Assembly: GCA_037043015.1 (NCBI GenBank)
Contig: CM073324.1
Coordinates: forward strand, 3,403,413-3,467,412
Source: Bryum argenteum
Taxonomy: Eukaryota > Streptophyta > Bryopsida > Bryales > Bryaceae
Direction: 5' to 3'
Length of the DNA: 64,000 bases
In this document: positions 11,011 to 23,927 of the stretch, piece by piece
Layout of the letters: the number at the start of each line of letters is the position of its first letter
Numbering within the stretch: position 1 is the stretch's first letter
Notes under the pieces: generated by a model
The model's input: the letters and a program-made list of their open reading frames with translations, nothing else
Told to the model about the DNA's origin: nothing
The model's database searches: none
Program-made: the position numbers and the translations under genes

Positions 11011-13929
11011 TTTAATAACGAGTGTATTTTTGAAGTAGAAAAGCAATTACAGAACCGAATTGAGAATGGTGCATGTAAGGATGGACAAAGACGACGTGGT
11101 GAGAGGGTATCAATACACGAGGTGAAAGGTAGAATTTGAATAAAGAAAATTCAGTCAATAGCAATGATGTATATAATAGGGACGTTGAAACATTTCTACT
11201 GAAGGAAAATGAAAAGGCAGAAGATCTACGTCGAGAAGCTTCTAGAATGCATTAAATTTTATTCATGAATCTGTAGCATTTTGAATTACAAAGTCAATCG
11301 GCTCAAACATTTTCAGAGTGAAATATGATTCAATCGAGGATTAGCACTTTTCTAGGAGGGCTCCAAAGTTTTTATCTATATTTTTGAGCAAATACATAGA
11401 CTACTGAAAAATGAAAATAAATATGATAGAATTCCCTACCACTTGCTGCAAAGACCTTTAATCTTGTTATCAGTCTTTTTTTTTTGTTTAGCGTAGATGG
11501 TGTTATAGAAGAGCTAGGTACAACAATTTTTAGTAATGTAGGTTCTCTACCAAAAATTTCTTCTCCTTCCTGGGCACTTGCTGGAATTTGGTCGTGCACA
11601 CTTGCACGCTTAAAATTCCAAACATCCATTTTGTCAAATCACCTGCATTTTAACTTTACATTTGTACTCGAAATCTCGTTTGCATTCTTGTCATTTCCAT
11701 ACTCCACTAAAAAAAACTTGTACTTTTCTAGCAAGATAATCAATAGCGATTAAATCCTCGAATTCCAACCATCATTCTGGATTGTAATTTGACCACATGT
11801 TCATCCTACAATTAATATGAAGGAATGAGAAGAAAATGATCATAAATGAATATCAAAATATTCAGAGTGAAGGATATTAAAAAAATTCAGCATAGGAAAG
11901 AATCATAACTTGAGTATATGGGTTTTTCCAAATATGTTTAGATGCAAGAAACGTGTAGTGGAGAATAATATATGGTGAATCGAAGGCTTTGTATTTTAGT
12001 CACGAAGAATTACATTCTTTAGCATTGTCGTGATGATATGACATACATGTTGTAAAAATTAAATATAATTTGATAACTTTAAAGTTTTTTATGTATTTAT
12101 TACATGGTAAATATGTAAGTGTATTATTACATTAAAAATGTGTTTTGTGGTGAGATTTACAATATAGGCTTGAAAGATTGAAGAATAAATTCTTTGTAGA
12201 AGCCTATATCTTGGAGATACTGCATCTTGTCACAGTCAGAAAGTAAGAGGCATTATTTCATGTCGTTCAGTCTCACTAGTAGAGCCAAGTTACGAACTTG
12301 TTAAGTCGCTCAACAGGTGCAGCGGGGTCGAATCTGGACGGTCAGAACGCAACATCAACTTTTAAGTCAATCTACTAAGTCCGCGACTTAGACACTATAT
12401 TTCGAGGAGCGGCGGATTTATTCAACCGTCGAGAGAACTACGAGCTCAAGAACGTGATGGAGTAAGATAATTCTAGTGGGAATTCATATTATTGAGGTAA
12501 ACTTGAAGTTAGTGTTGAGTTTCTTATAATGTTAATAGTAAGAATAATTTGGTGAAAATCCAATCATTTGATTGGTAGCCGGGTAGGTAGAATGCAATTA
12601 TTTGTATTTAATTAGTTTAAAGAGATAATAAGTCATAAGGGGCAATATGGCGCGACCATCTATGCCCAATGACATGAGAGATGCCACATGGGCATGGTAT
12701 GGGCCTTGGTGACACCCCCTTTCTCTCTCTCATTTTCCCTTGAAAACTGTTGGCTTCGGGGGCGTATAGCATTTTGAGTTTTGTGAGAGACTTGCGAAGT
12801 TTTGAATATGTTGTAAAACATTAAGTAAGCTTGTCAAAACGGTATCAAGTGCATTCATACGTTTTGTGAGGAAAGAGAACACTCTTTTAGTGCAAAAAGG
12901 TATGTTGTTTTATGTTTTTGTTAACTGTGACTTTGGGAAGTCACTATGTTCTGTAAAAACCGTTTCCAAGTATAAAACTTCAAGGAGTTGTGTATTTTGA
13001 GTTTGTCTTTATATGAAATTATTAAATATACAATTTGGAGTTAGTATAGAGCCGTGATATTGATTTGAAAAAGATAAGTTATTTTACTCTCTCAACATAG
13101 AGGCGTTGCTAACAAGCGTATTTCAAATTGACACTATAATTTTTTGTATATATTTTTTGGTGTTGAAGTTCTTTATAGTCTGTTACATATAAAGTTAGTT
13201 TTTTTATAGAGCTAACACTCATCACATTTACAGTTATTAAGAGTTGTTAACACTCTTTTAGTAAAGGGAGGTTTGCTGCCTTCAAATTTTGAATGCCTAA
13301 TTTCTGCTGACGATGGCGTTTTGTGTATTAGTCTGTGATATATGTGTTTTGATATGATTATAGAGTATTGTATTAGCTTTCCAATAACGTATCACTTGTA
13401 TGATTCTAATACCATATGAAACCGTGATGTTTGTTTAAAGTAAGAAGTTTATAACTATTAACGTTTGTTAAAATTTAACAAAGAATCTACCAATTGTATG
13501 TTTAATAGATGAGTATCTAGAGAGAGGGTATCATGGAGTCAGGGTATTGAAGGGTTATGGGTAATTAAACTCAATTACCTTAATAATGTTTGTTAACACT
13601 AATCATAATTACAAAAATAACCTAATTTTAATTAAGATTTACTTAGCACATTAACATTAATCTTTTAATTTATCTTTAATAGTGTTTAATGTTATTTATT
13701 ATGATTTTTTTTTACATAGTTTGATTAGTTCTCCTACTTCTACTTTGATTTAGGTGCAGCCAAAATCCGAAAGTTTTTCTAAGGCTAAATTTTTCTACCC
13801 GACACCTTGCGAGGCGGTGGGACTCTCAAAACACAAAGCCCCCGTAGCAGCGGCCGCTCACGTTTTAGAGTGAGGAGGAAGGCAAGAGTAAAGCCAAGGT
13901 CATTTTCAGCCTCATCATACGGCCCATAA

Positions 13930-14280
13930 AAAACCTCATGCAACCTCATTCATCTCATTTGCTAGATTTATTTTGCAAAATCCTACGATGCCTTTGAAAG
14001 AAAAATAAATTAATTGCATACATTGTTTATATGCTGCCTTTGCAAACTCCTCATCAATTTCTACCCTCAAAGCAATCAAAGTCTTTAATTCAAACTCCTT
14101 TCACTTTCGTTTCATATCTACCTCACCATCCGGGTGTTCAATATCTATAATGCTCATTCTTGATTTCTTCGTAAGAATTTTTTTCTTTAGTGAACAACCT
14201 CTCTTTTTACGAGCATATATGGATGTCTTTCCTTCAAAATCTTCTTTCTTCTTTTAAATTGATTGTACGGGATCTACTAG
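13930..14280 (-). pseudogene. Lys-rich coding remnant, possible Harbinger ORF2 (Myb/SANT-like)
   Basis: One minus-strand frame reads KKRGCSLKKKILTKKSR, a nuclear-localisation-like basic cluster, then a helical stretch ELKTLIALRVEIDEEFAKAA. One stop lies between them. Harbinger elements usually carry a second, DNA-binding ORF. Position and basic character fit that, but no Myb motif was recognised. Confidence 0.3.
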
Positions 14281-14941
14281 AATGAGAAGAAAATGATTCG
14301 GAGTATACTGAAATTGCAAGGGAGGGATTTCAGCACATACATGACTACATGGTTTGAAGTCATTGAAAATTTTACCTACTCGTAATTTTGTAACCAATTA
14401 TGTTCTCCACAATTTCTAATTTTTCAATCTGCACCATACCTATCGATTGAATTTTTTTTTGACAAAACAAGCAAAAAAAAAATTAGCACAAAAATAACAG
14501 TGCATACTGAGAAAAAACAATAAGGAGAATGAGAGAGAGAAGATAAGAGAAAAAATTTGTTCCTTTCTCTACAATCCAATAATTTTAAAAAGATATGTAA
14601 AGAAAATTCTACCTCAACAGTTCACAGTACCGTCACAAAAATCAAGAAAAAAAATTTCAAAAAAAATAAATCGGCCAATGGCTGATTTTCAGACTAACTA
14701 CTCGTTTGATATCCGTTGAGTCAAGAATTTTGCCTCGACTTAATGGAAAACCCGTTGGACCATGGCACATTATCCATTTGGCTGATTTTAGTAAGTTTTG
14801 GTAACCTCAAAGTTAGTGGTCATTCTCCTTTTTTGCAGGTTGGTGTAAAGCCATGTTGGACCAAAAACACTTTCCTCTCCAATAACATATTTTAGAGGGC
14901 CGTGGTCAATTTTTATGGTCCATAGTGTAAAGGAACCCTAA

Positions 14942-17900
14942 AATTTGGATCAATATTATATTCAATTTGTTTAAGTTTTTGCAAGGTTATTACCTTGATA
15001 ATATATTTTGTGATTTTTGTATTAATAAAAATTAATATTATTTAAAATCAATAATCGTAGCTTGAATTGATCTCTAATGTCAAAAGCTTTTTCAGGTGCC
15101 AAGAAACATCAAAAGTATATTCTATCAATGCAAGGGCAAAATTCTTAATTTTTGTATCTATTTAGAGGTTCATAATAATAATTTCTTGTATCAACTTACT
15201 TATAGACACTTGCACCAAATCTTAGGCTCAAATGCAAATGAATTAAAGGTGGTAAAGAAAGTTACAAACACAAAAGTATGTTATTGAGTTTTAAATAACA
15301 TTAAAAAAAATGAAGAAAAAAAAAGAAAAAAAAAAGAAAAAAAAGACAAAAGTATCTATATTTTTTTCATGTTAAAATAAAATAAAATTAATTCGGAAAA
15401 AATCAAATTTGAATTAAATATAAAATTCAATAGACATAGTGCATAAAGCATGAAATCAGGGCACATAAAAAATGAGTGTAGTAAAGAAATATTTTTTCCT
15501 AATAATACAAATCACTGACAATTAAAGTCAAGTGATGCAATTGAATTTAGATATTCATCTATGACGTCTTTCAATTTTTGCTTATGGAAAATATATAAAA
15601 AATAAAATTAAAAATCCATATTAAAATTAGGTGTTTTGGTGAATCAAAATATTTGGAATATCCTGCCATCCGAGCATACTACTTTGCAGCACATAATATC
15701 AGTAATGTCATAATGAGAACAATATTTGAATTATTGACATGGTATATGAGGTCACCCTCTCTTTATTCCACAATACACAGACTTATTGTTTCAAAAAAAA
15801 AACTCACTGCACTTTATGTTTTAAATACAAAGTTTGCATGAATTTATATTTTTCATTTACTCATTTCTCCATGATATTCCCAATTCTTTGTGCTACACAT
15901 TGTTTTTTTTTTGTTTTTTCTCGTAAAAACTCAATATCACTTTTATTTATAAATTTTTTTAAGATTAGCTATCACATTTCAACACTATAATATCAAAATA
16001 TAAGTACAAGACATGTTAGAATCCTAATAATATACACAAAGTCTATATCAATCTCTCCAAACCAAATTTAAAATTGAAAAATACAATTCTTACCATAGAA
16101 AATATATCAACCCAAATGAATATTAATGCAAATAACTAAGTTTGGGAAGAATAAAGTCACTTTAAATTAATTTTAACAAGAATTTGTCACTCCAACTATA
16201 GATTTTCTTGAGTAGTTCAAATTTTGCTAACACATAATTTTTGCTCCCCAATCAAAACAAAGTATATATTTTTAGATAAAGTGTGCAATTCGCACAAATG
16301 TGCTTTGAATTGAAGCAAATTATCATATAACTTAATAAATAAAAGCGGATTGTTTTTCCATTACATAACAATGAATAATTTACAAAAAATATTCACAAAG
16401 TTTTATTGAAGAGTCTAATTGCGTTATTAGGCTAATATCAGACTGATATTAGTAGTGAACATTCATTTATATAACTAATATACATAATTGAAACTGGAAC
16501 GTTTATCAAAACCAAAAAAGACTTAATGTCCTCATTTGTGACTTGATTACAACGTATAGTTTAAATCACTCACATCAATTCAAAACTTATATTTTACATA
16601 CTAAAATTAATTCAAACATAATACAAATACGCTTATATTTTATATACCAAATCAAATTAAACAAAGTACAAATGTTCCAATCGCTATAAGTTTATGCGGA
16701 ACAATCGCTCATAGATTATTTTTATTAAGGTTAAACATTTGCATTATAATAAAACGGTCGTTTCTCCTTTCCCATACTACACATTATATTTCTATTTTTA
16801 TATGTATATGTATATTCTACTAATAAAAACCTTGTGAAGATCAGTTAAAATTCTTTTTCGTTATTAAATAACTTGGTAGCTTCATTCAATTTGCATATGC
16901 TATAACGACTACATACATTTCATTCAGTTACAATTCTTTGAAGAAAAAAACCATATCTTAAAATATTCATTGGTAACAAAAAGAAAAAAAAAAACCAAAA
17001 ATTAAATTGATTAAAAATTGATTAATATTTTTATGCCCAATCATTGATAAATCTAAAGTTTATTGATCGTTCTCATTACTGCAATATACATTAAAATTGT
17101 GAATATACTGCAATTCACATACACTAAGCACTGAGCCTTCATGTCCCGTTTTTGCCCAAGTAGTTTGCATGAATTGTCTTGGAGGAGAATATGTTCTTCT
17201 GTATCATACCTTCATTTTGTCTCTAGTTAAAATTTTACCTAGTTGTAACACTCTAATGCATATATGAATATAACATTTATCAATTTTTATACTTGCTTCA
17301 TCACAGTATAACTTACTTAACCTTCAAATTGAATAAAGAAATCATTAGATTATTAATATGTTTGCATTGATGTAACTTTTTAAACCAATGTTACTTTCTA
17401 TAATTTAAAATTGGTGAACAATAAAATATATAAGGTATTTTTTTCAAATATTTTCTTGTGTTAAAAATATTTTAACATGATTTTAAAATATATCAATGAA
17501 CGTTTTTAACCTCATTTATACTTAAAAGTTTTCAATATTGACCATCCATTGTGCCTCTCATTACATCAATGATACAATTTTCATATCACTCTGTTTCATA
17601 TTTGATTTTTTGTAAAAAAATATACAATATAAGAATAATTATTTTTCATATGATGTTCAGTATGCGTTTAGATAAGTTTAAATATAATTTATGAGATCTT
17701 ATTCAAATCAAACATTTAAAAAAAAATATAAATGATTCAAAATAACAACACAGTACAAAATATACAAACAATACTTAATTGATATATTTTATACTTGCCA
17801 CAATATCCCACATGAAATAAATATTAAAAAATAACTCATATAAATAAATTTGATACAATAACCTACATAAAAATAATAATAATCTTTGTAACAAAACATC

Positions 17901-18638
17901 ATGGCGCATTATAATTAAACGATTATATAACATTAAAATAAATAAACCACCATAAATCTAGATAGATAGAAATAATAATATAATTTTACTTAATTTATGA
18001 TATGCATGAACTCTTTGAAACCCTTCTTTACGTTTTAACTGCAACAATTGATTAATTTCTATTTTCTTTTGATTGTCCACACTAAATTTTTCAGTGTATT
18101 AGTTTGTTGACAGCCTTTTTTATTGTTAGCCTATACTAATATAATCAAGATTTCTTAAATAAAAACTTACATTCATCTGTTGCGGTAAAAATTTAAAGCA
18201 TGTCTTTGTTTGAATGCAACTTATGCTCAAGGTTTTAAAAGAGTGGGTCTTATTTATCTTTGCAGTTCAATTATTCACATTAGAATTCACTCCTCGCGAA
18301 TTTCATTTATATGATCTGACACCACTACAGTTTATACCAACCTTTAGTTGAGAGAAAAACCATTCTGTTGAACTATCATTAAAATCCTTTTGAAACACTT
18401 TCACAAGAAAATTCTCACATTCTCAGAAATTCAAAGATGTACTTGAAAAATTATTATCATATTTTCGATTATTCGATTATACTTGTTGGAACTACGGAAA
18501 AAAAAGTAAAGTAAAAAAATGATTGTACGTGAAAGATTCTTGACACAAGTACAAAACATTCCTTCTACTCTAGTCTGCATTGCACAAGGGTAGGAAAACG
18601 AAAACAAAAAGAAAACAAAAAGTAGAGGGGGACGATGG
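14942..18638. other. Very AT-rich intergenic DNA
   Basis: Simple A/T tracts dominate, including an A-rich GAAA-type run near 15300-15350. ORFs here (15096, 15653, 15739, 18431) have no domain and look like chance. No element termini were recognised. Confidence 0.4.
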
Positions 18639-19287
18639 AGAGGATTGAAGGACAATGAGTGGGTGGATGGTGCGAGACATTTGCCTGCAGACGCGCAAGA
18701 TCCCACTGGGGCAACCACATAGAAGGCGCCACCTGCTGCTACTTTATTACAATATTGTTTCTCCCCAAGTAAAAAGGAATGGATCTCAATGGGGGGTAAT
18801 GTCCTGAGGCGACGACCTCCGCTACCATGTGAGCGGCGACAAGTCCGGCATAGCTGCTCGCGTCCTCGAGCTGGCTCGTGGTAACAGGGCTTCTTTCTTC
18901 GTTACCAAAAGTGCCCTGCCTGCACTATCGCCTCGCCGCGTATTCTCAACCGCACTTTGCCATCATCCCGCCTGGGTATAGCTTGTACCCCGCACCCACA
19001 TTACCATAACAATCGTACACTGCCACTCAACTCCTACCTGCACGTGCTCTCAACGCGCGCATTGCTCATACATCAATCGATATCAGGTGTTTGCTCAATT
19101 CCCCTCTTCTCACATTCCGAGACAGTGCACTGCGTGCGGTAGTGGGATAGAGAGCAGAGTGTTGTTGTGTTTCGGGTCTTGACTACAGTTAGTAGTGAGA
19201 GTTTCTACAGGTTGGGGGTTGTGGAGGTTTTAAGCTGATTTGGTGAGGTTGCTGCAGGTTGCGGGGAATCGTTTGGGAGTGGGTGCG
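18639..19287 (+). promoter_or_regulatory. Nitrite reductase upstream region (promoter and 5' UTR), copy A
   Basis: This 649-bp stretch is shared, with one substitution noticed, by both nitrite reductase copies. Everything further upstream differs. Both genes therefore share only this proximal control region, and any distal elements are private. No nitrate-response element could be assigned with confidence. Confidence 0.5.
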
Positions 19288-21510
19288 ATGCAAGGTGTGA
19301 TGCAATCCCAGTTGTGGGGAGGGCAGTTGACGGGTGCGTTCACTAGTACCGGGGTTCGCAAGCAGCAGGATGGGTACCTGGTCGTTCGTGCTTCAGCGGA
19401 GCGGGAGGTGAAAGCGAAGGCTGTCGCAGCTCCACCACCCGCGCTCACCGAGGACCGACTGGTGTCGCGTGTAGAGGAGCGCGACGGGTACTGGGTTTTG
19501 AAAGAAGAATATCACAAGGGCATCAATCCTGCTGAGAAGGTGAGAGTTGACCAACCTGGATCGAATTTTCTCGTATCGTAGCTCGAGTAGGATTGGTTGT
19601 AACGTGGTTAATATCATCGTGCAGATCAAGCTTGCGAAAGAGCCGATGAAATTCTTCACGGAGAATGAGATTGAGGAGCTCGCGAAGACGCCCTTCGCCG
19701 AGCTCGATTCCTCGAAGCCTGGCAAGGATGACATCGACGTGAGACTCAAGTGGTTGGGCCTATTCCATCGCCGCAAGCATCAATGTGAGTACCGGAAAGC
19801 TTACGTCTTGTCGATTCGTTCGAGTAGCTGCGGTGGCTGATGTGATGGCGGTTGTTGAGCAGATGGGCGATTCATGATGCGGTTCAAGCTTCCGAACGGA
19901 ATCACCAACAGCACGCAGACTCGTTTTCTGGCGGAGACGATCACGAAGTATGGGAAGGAGGGGTGCGCGGATTTGACGACAAGGCAGAACTGGCAGATCC
20001 GAGGGGTTGTGTTGGAGGACGTACCTGCGATTCTGAAGGGATTGGACTCAGTGGGCTTGCCGTCGATACAGACCGGCATGGACAATGTCCGGAACGCAGT
20101 GGGTAATCCTCTCGCAGGAATTGACCCTCACGAGATCGTCGACACTGCTCCGTTTTGCAAGGCCCTGAACGACTACATTATTAACTCCGGCAAGGGCAAC
20201 ACGCAGGTCACCAATTTGTAAGCCCCTCGAATCTCGACACCAGTGAGTGCGTACATGTCGTGATTGACCATTGAAATTCTAACTGATTGTTGTTGCGTGG
20301 AGCAGGCCGCGGAAATGGAACGTGGCCGTGGTGGGTACGCACGACCTCTTCGAGCACCCACACATCAACGACCTCGCGTACATGCCTGCAACGAAGAACG
20401 GCGTCTTCGGCTTCAACATCTTGGTAGGAGGCTTCTTCAGTGCGAAACGATGCGCGGAGGCCATACCCATGGACGCGTGGGTGCCAGAAAAGGACGTCGT
20501 GCCGTTGTGCAAGGCAGTTCTCGAAACGTATCGAGATCTTGGAACACGCGGCAATCGACAGAAGACTCGCATGATGTGGCTCATCGATGAGATGGTAAGC
20601 TGAGCTCCAGTCTCGAGCACGAAGCGCTTGAGATTCATCGACCATTCGCTAACGAGGTTGGGATTGTGCAGGGAGTCGAGGAATTCCGAGCGCAAGTAGA
20701 GAGCCGAATGGACGGCAAAATTGAGAGAGCAGGAGAGGATCTGGTGGACCCATCGTGGAAGAGACGGACATTTTACGGAGTGAACCCGCAGAAACAAGAG
20801 GGGCTGAACTTCGTGGGCCTTCACGTGCCAGTGGGCCGTCTGCAAGCGCCGGAGATGTTCGAGCTCGCCCGCATTGCGGACGAGTACGGGAACGGGGAGA
20901 TTCGCATCACCGTGGAGCAGAATCTCATCTTGCCGAACGTTCCCACGGAGAAGGTGGAGAAGCTGCTGAAGGAGCCCCTGCTGGAGAAATACTCTCCGAA
21001 CCCTACTCCTCTGCTTGCGAATCTGGTAGCGTGCACAGGCAGCCAGTTCTGCGGCCAGGCCATCGCCGAAACCAAAGCTCGCTCCCTGGAGCTCACCCAG
21101 CAGCTGGACGCCACCATGGAAACGTCTCGCCCCATTCGGCTCCATTTCACCGGATGCCCCAACACTTGCGCCCAAGTCCAGGTCTCGTCCTCTTCTCCCT
21201 CTGTTCAATTCCTCGACGCCTCGTGTGAACGTAGAAATCCGAAGTCTTTGGATCCCTCAAAGCTTGTGGACATGAAAAGCTGAAGTGGATGTTGTTTTTT
21301 GGCCAGGTTGCGGACATAGGATTCATGGGCACAATGGCACGAGACGAGAATCGGAAGCCGGTGCAGGGCTTCGACATTTACCTCGGCGGTCGCATCGGCA
21401 GCGACTCGCATTTGGGAGAAGTGATCCGGCCCGGTGTACCCGCGACCGAGTTGCTTCCTGTTGTGCAAGAGCTCATGATTGAGCATTTTGGTGCGAAGAG
21501 GAAAGCTTAG
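19288..21510 (+). CDS. NIR: Ferredoxin-nitrite reductase, plastid, copy A
   Basis: It reduces nitrite to ammonium in plastids with electrons from ferredoxin. Six exons join cleanly with GT/AG introns: 19288-19539, 19625-19784, 19863-20217, 20306-20594, 20672-21181 and 21307-21510. The product is 589 residues, the usual family length. The start is the first ATG of the frame and gives a Ser/Gln/Gly-rich transit peptide ending near VVRASAE. Family blocks visible include RQNWQIRGV, GNPLAGIDPHEIVDT, LPRKWNVAVVGTHDLFEHPH and GTRGNRQKTRMMWLIDE. The four cysteines for the 4Fe-4S/siroheme centre are in ACTGSQFCGQA and TGCPNTCAQ, both in exon 5. The introns are short (78-125 bp). The gene converges on the glucanase gene 1,044 bp downstream. 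It appears intact. Confidence 0.97.
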
Positions 21511-22554
21511 GGTGCGGAAAACATAGTGTATAGCATGTAAAAAGAGTAGTGATTAGCATGGTCCAGAAACCTCACCATGTTCGTGATTTCGAAGTCGCAC
21601 GTTTGCTGCGCGAAGATAAATTTTCTACATCAATATTATAACATATGTGGGATCATAGAGCCCTCAGTGTACAATACTTTCTAAGAATTCTTGCATCTAG
21701 TTCCCTGGAGTCACTTGTGATTGTTTATGATTGATATTCAGATCGTGGTGGAGAAACATGAGGCAGAAAGGAAGGCATTGGCAGGTTGAACTTTGATGTA
21801 CAGTACAGGAGTTTTAGAAATACACACCTTTTATGCTTGTGATCTCGAACAGTATGTGAGCACATGCGAACATGCCGTGCTCTTCAGGTTGTAGTGAGCG
21901 TCCGGGCCCAATGAATGGAAAAGATTCCACTCTCCAGCAAAGAGCAAGAATTTCGGAGACACCTCGTCCACAAGTTTATGGTTTTTACATAAACTTGGTG
22001 TCGCTTGACGAGTCACAGAATAACCTTGTCCACCTTGTCCACGTTATCCGAAGCCGAAAGAAGAAAGTAGAAATCCTTGGTATTGCTTGGCAAAGAGGCG
22101 GGACTCATGAGAGCTGTTTGAGTAAGAACATACAATTATGCGACCTTGTAACCCGTCATAACCCGTCATAGGTGCTAAGGGGCACTCATGTTGTTGAAGC
22201 TCATTACTGCACACTATATACCTCTTACCGATGAATTTTACGGCTCATACATAGCGGATGCTCTTCGAATCATCAGAATCGTTCAGAGCACTCTCCACAT
22301 TTATGTTTGGTGCTCTGCATCTAGATCACCTGCCTGATCAATACCAGCACCTTCCTCCCCACACACCCGACCAGGTTCGAAGATAACGGTAGAATTTGTG
22401 CTAGAAAACTGATCGAACAACATCTTGAAAGCTAGCGGTGAATTACTTCACAATATAAAGTCCTTGAATCAAGTTGCAAAGGTCGCATTCCAGAAACCCC
22501 AAGGTAATGTAATACTCTCTGAGCACTACAATAACAGCCTCCTTCGAAGCTTCA
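21511..22554. other. Convergent intergenic region between nitrite reductase and glucanase, copy A
   Basis: It holds the 3' UTRs of both convergent genes and no further gene. The ORF at 21872-22171 is repeated unchanged in copy B but has no domain, and its conservation follows from the identical tract. A short direct repeat (AACCCGTCAT twice) lies near 22149-22170. Confidence 0.4.
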
Positions 22555-23927
22555 TCAAATTCTAAGATTGAAAAGAGAACCAAGGATCGAAACAGACATG
22601 GGAAGTACACTAGGTTTGTTACGACAAGTGTTCTCCGCTTCTTCTTCACCACCACCAGGCGAACCACCAGAGCTCGTCGACGTAATCTCGATCGGATACA
22701 CAGGGCTACCACTCGGGTACAGAAGGCCCCAGTTCCGCTCCGTCGAAGCCCCAGGCTTCAAGTTTTCATTGTACAGCGCGAAGATGAATGTAGGTATGAA
22801 GATCCCCGGTCGCATCGGCGTGCCCGGCGTCGGAGTATTGAGCACATGCCGCACCAGATTCTGGTTATAAGTCTGTGCATTCGAGATGCTCGCTCCGAGC
22901 TCGTTTGAATCGCCCGCTGTCGGCCACCCTGTTTCACTGATCGCAATCCGGACGTTCCCATACCCGACTGCGGCCATAGCTGCCACCATTGCATCCAACT
23001 GAGCATCGAGCAGATTGTAATACTGATACTGCGAGTCGTTGTAAAACGAGGTACTCCGTGTGAACAAGGCATAGTCCAAGGGGATGTACTGGGAGTTTGA
23101 AGCCCAGCCGAAGTAGGGGTAAACATTGATAAACAAATACGAGCTTGTGGAGTCAAGATGCTGCAACAAGGGTGTTAGCACTTGGGTTGCAATGTCCGTG
23201 CGAAAGACGCCTTTCGATGGAGGGTAGGAGAGTGATAAGATGCTATACTCCGCGGCAGTGGAGACTTTGATCGCCGACAAGTTGCGATTCTCGAGGCTCG
23301 TGTGGAGGTTTTGGATGGCCGGTACGAGTTGGACCCAGGTGGCGCTCAGAGTTGAGTCCGCGAACAGCTCGTTGCCTACTAAGATGTAGACGATGTTGGT
23401 TGCTGGGTAGTAGGGCACGATGTTCGCCACCACCCACGCGTCTGCAGCGCTCGCATCCACTAGCGGCGCGATCTCGTTGTTTCCCAGTCCGATCACCAAG
23501 TCCAGGTTCGAGCCTGCGAACGCCTCGATCGTTGGCCCATCGTGGTCGAATATCCTGACGCGCCCGACTCCTCCTAACCCCTGGATTAGCTTCACAATCG
23601 CGTTTGCTGACGGCAGGTTGTCTCCAACTCTTCCATAGTTGATTCCTAGCGTCCGGGGCTCTGGCATCGACATCACCCATGCATTTCATTAGCCCTACGA
23701 ACTAATTCACTTTGAGCTTGCCTAAATTTAGCACGATAGCAAAGTGAAAGTTTCGCACCATCGGGATAGTTGGCGGCAGCTGTGACAATGGATGAAAGTA
23801 GAATCAAGATACAAATCGTGCTCCAGTACCCATTCCCTACACACGAACCGCCTTCACCGCAAGAAGAAGCTGATCTCTGACCTTGCCCAAATCGTCTCAA
23901 CCTCGTGTTGTCATCACCTGGCAACAT
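22555..23927 (-). CDS. Glucan endo-1,3-beta-glucosidase (GH17), likely GPI-anchored, copy A
   Basis: It is a secreted GH17 enzyme acting on 1,3-beta-glucan (callose-type) wall polymers. The main exon (22555-23660) holds the whole catalytic domain: LGINYGRVGDNLPS near the start, the acid/base Glu in ILVGNELFAD, and the nucleophile Glu in AISETGWPTAGDS. It ends with a Ser/Gly/Glu-rich linker and a weak hydrophobic tail, as in GPI-anchored members. GH17 genes usually carry an intron just after the signal peptide. Here an upstream exon 23927-23759 with the hydrophobic stretch STICILILLSSIVTAAA joins in frame through a 98-bp GT/AG intron, giving about 424 residues. The upstream ATG is a choice; another in-frame ATG is at 24026. 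The main exon is certain, the first exon probable. Confidence 0.85.

Larger units (their letters stand above)
9607..14938 (+). mobile_element. PIF/Harbinger DNA transposon, about 5.3 kb, decayed
   Basis: The left end (GGGTCCCTTTACACGATGGA) is matched by the reverse complement of the right end (GGGTTCCTTTACACTATGGA), with two mismatches in 20 bp and weaker similarity further in. The flanking triplets are TGA (9604-9606) and TAA (14939-14941), a 3-bp target duplication with one apparent mutation. A Harbinger-type transposase relic lies inside (10249-11010). Lysine-rich coding remnants on the minus strand (about 13930-14280) are where the second, DNA-binding ORF of such elements might be. The rest is AT-rich with no further ORF. 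Confidence 0.8.

Noticed and set aside
15300-15350. GAAA-type A-rich tract as a possible poly(A) tail of a retroposon
   Set aside because: No target duplication or upstream element body could be defined.
18639-19287. A nitrate-response element (NLP site) in the nitrite reductase promoter
   Set aside because: CTT and AAAG motifs occur near 18894-18912, but spacing and core do not match the known consensus well enough.
20279-21208. A 309-codon minus-strand ORF across the nitrite reductase gene
   Set aside because: It is an antisense shadow of GC-rich coding exons, crosses introns and resembles no protein.
21872-22171. A 99-codon ORF kept identically in both duplication copies
   Set aside because: It lies wholly within the near-identical tract, so its conservation carries no information. 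It has no domain and sits in the 3' UTR region between convergent genes.
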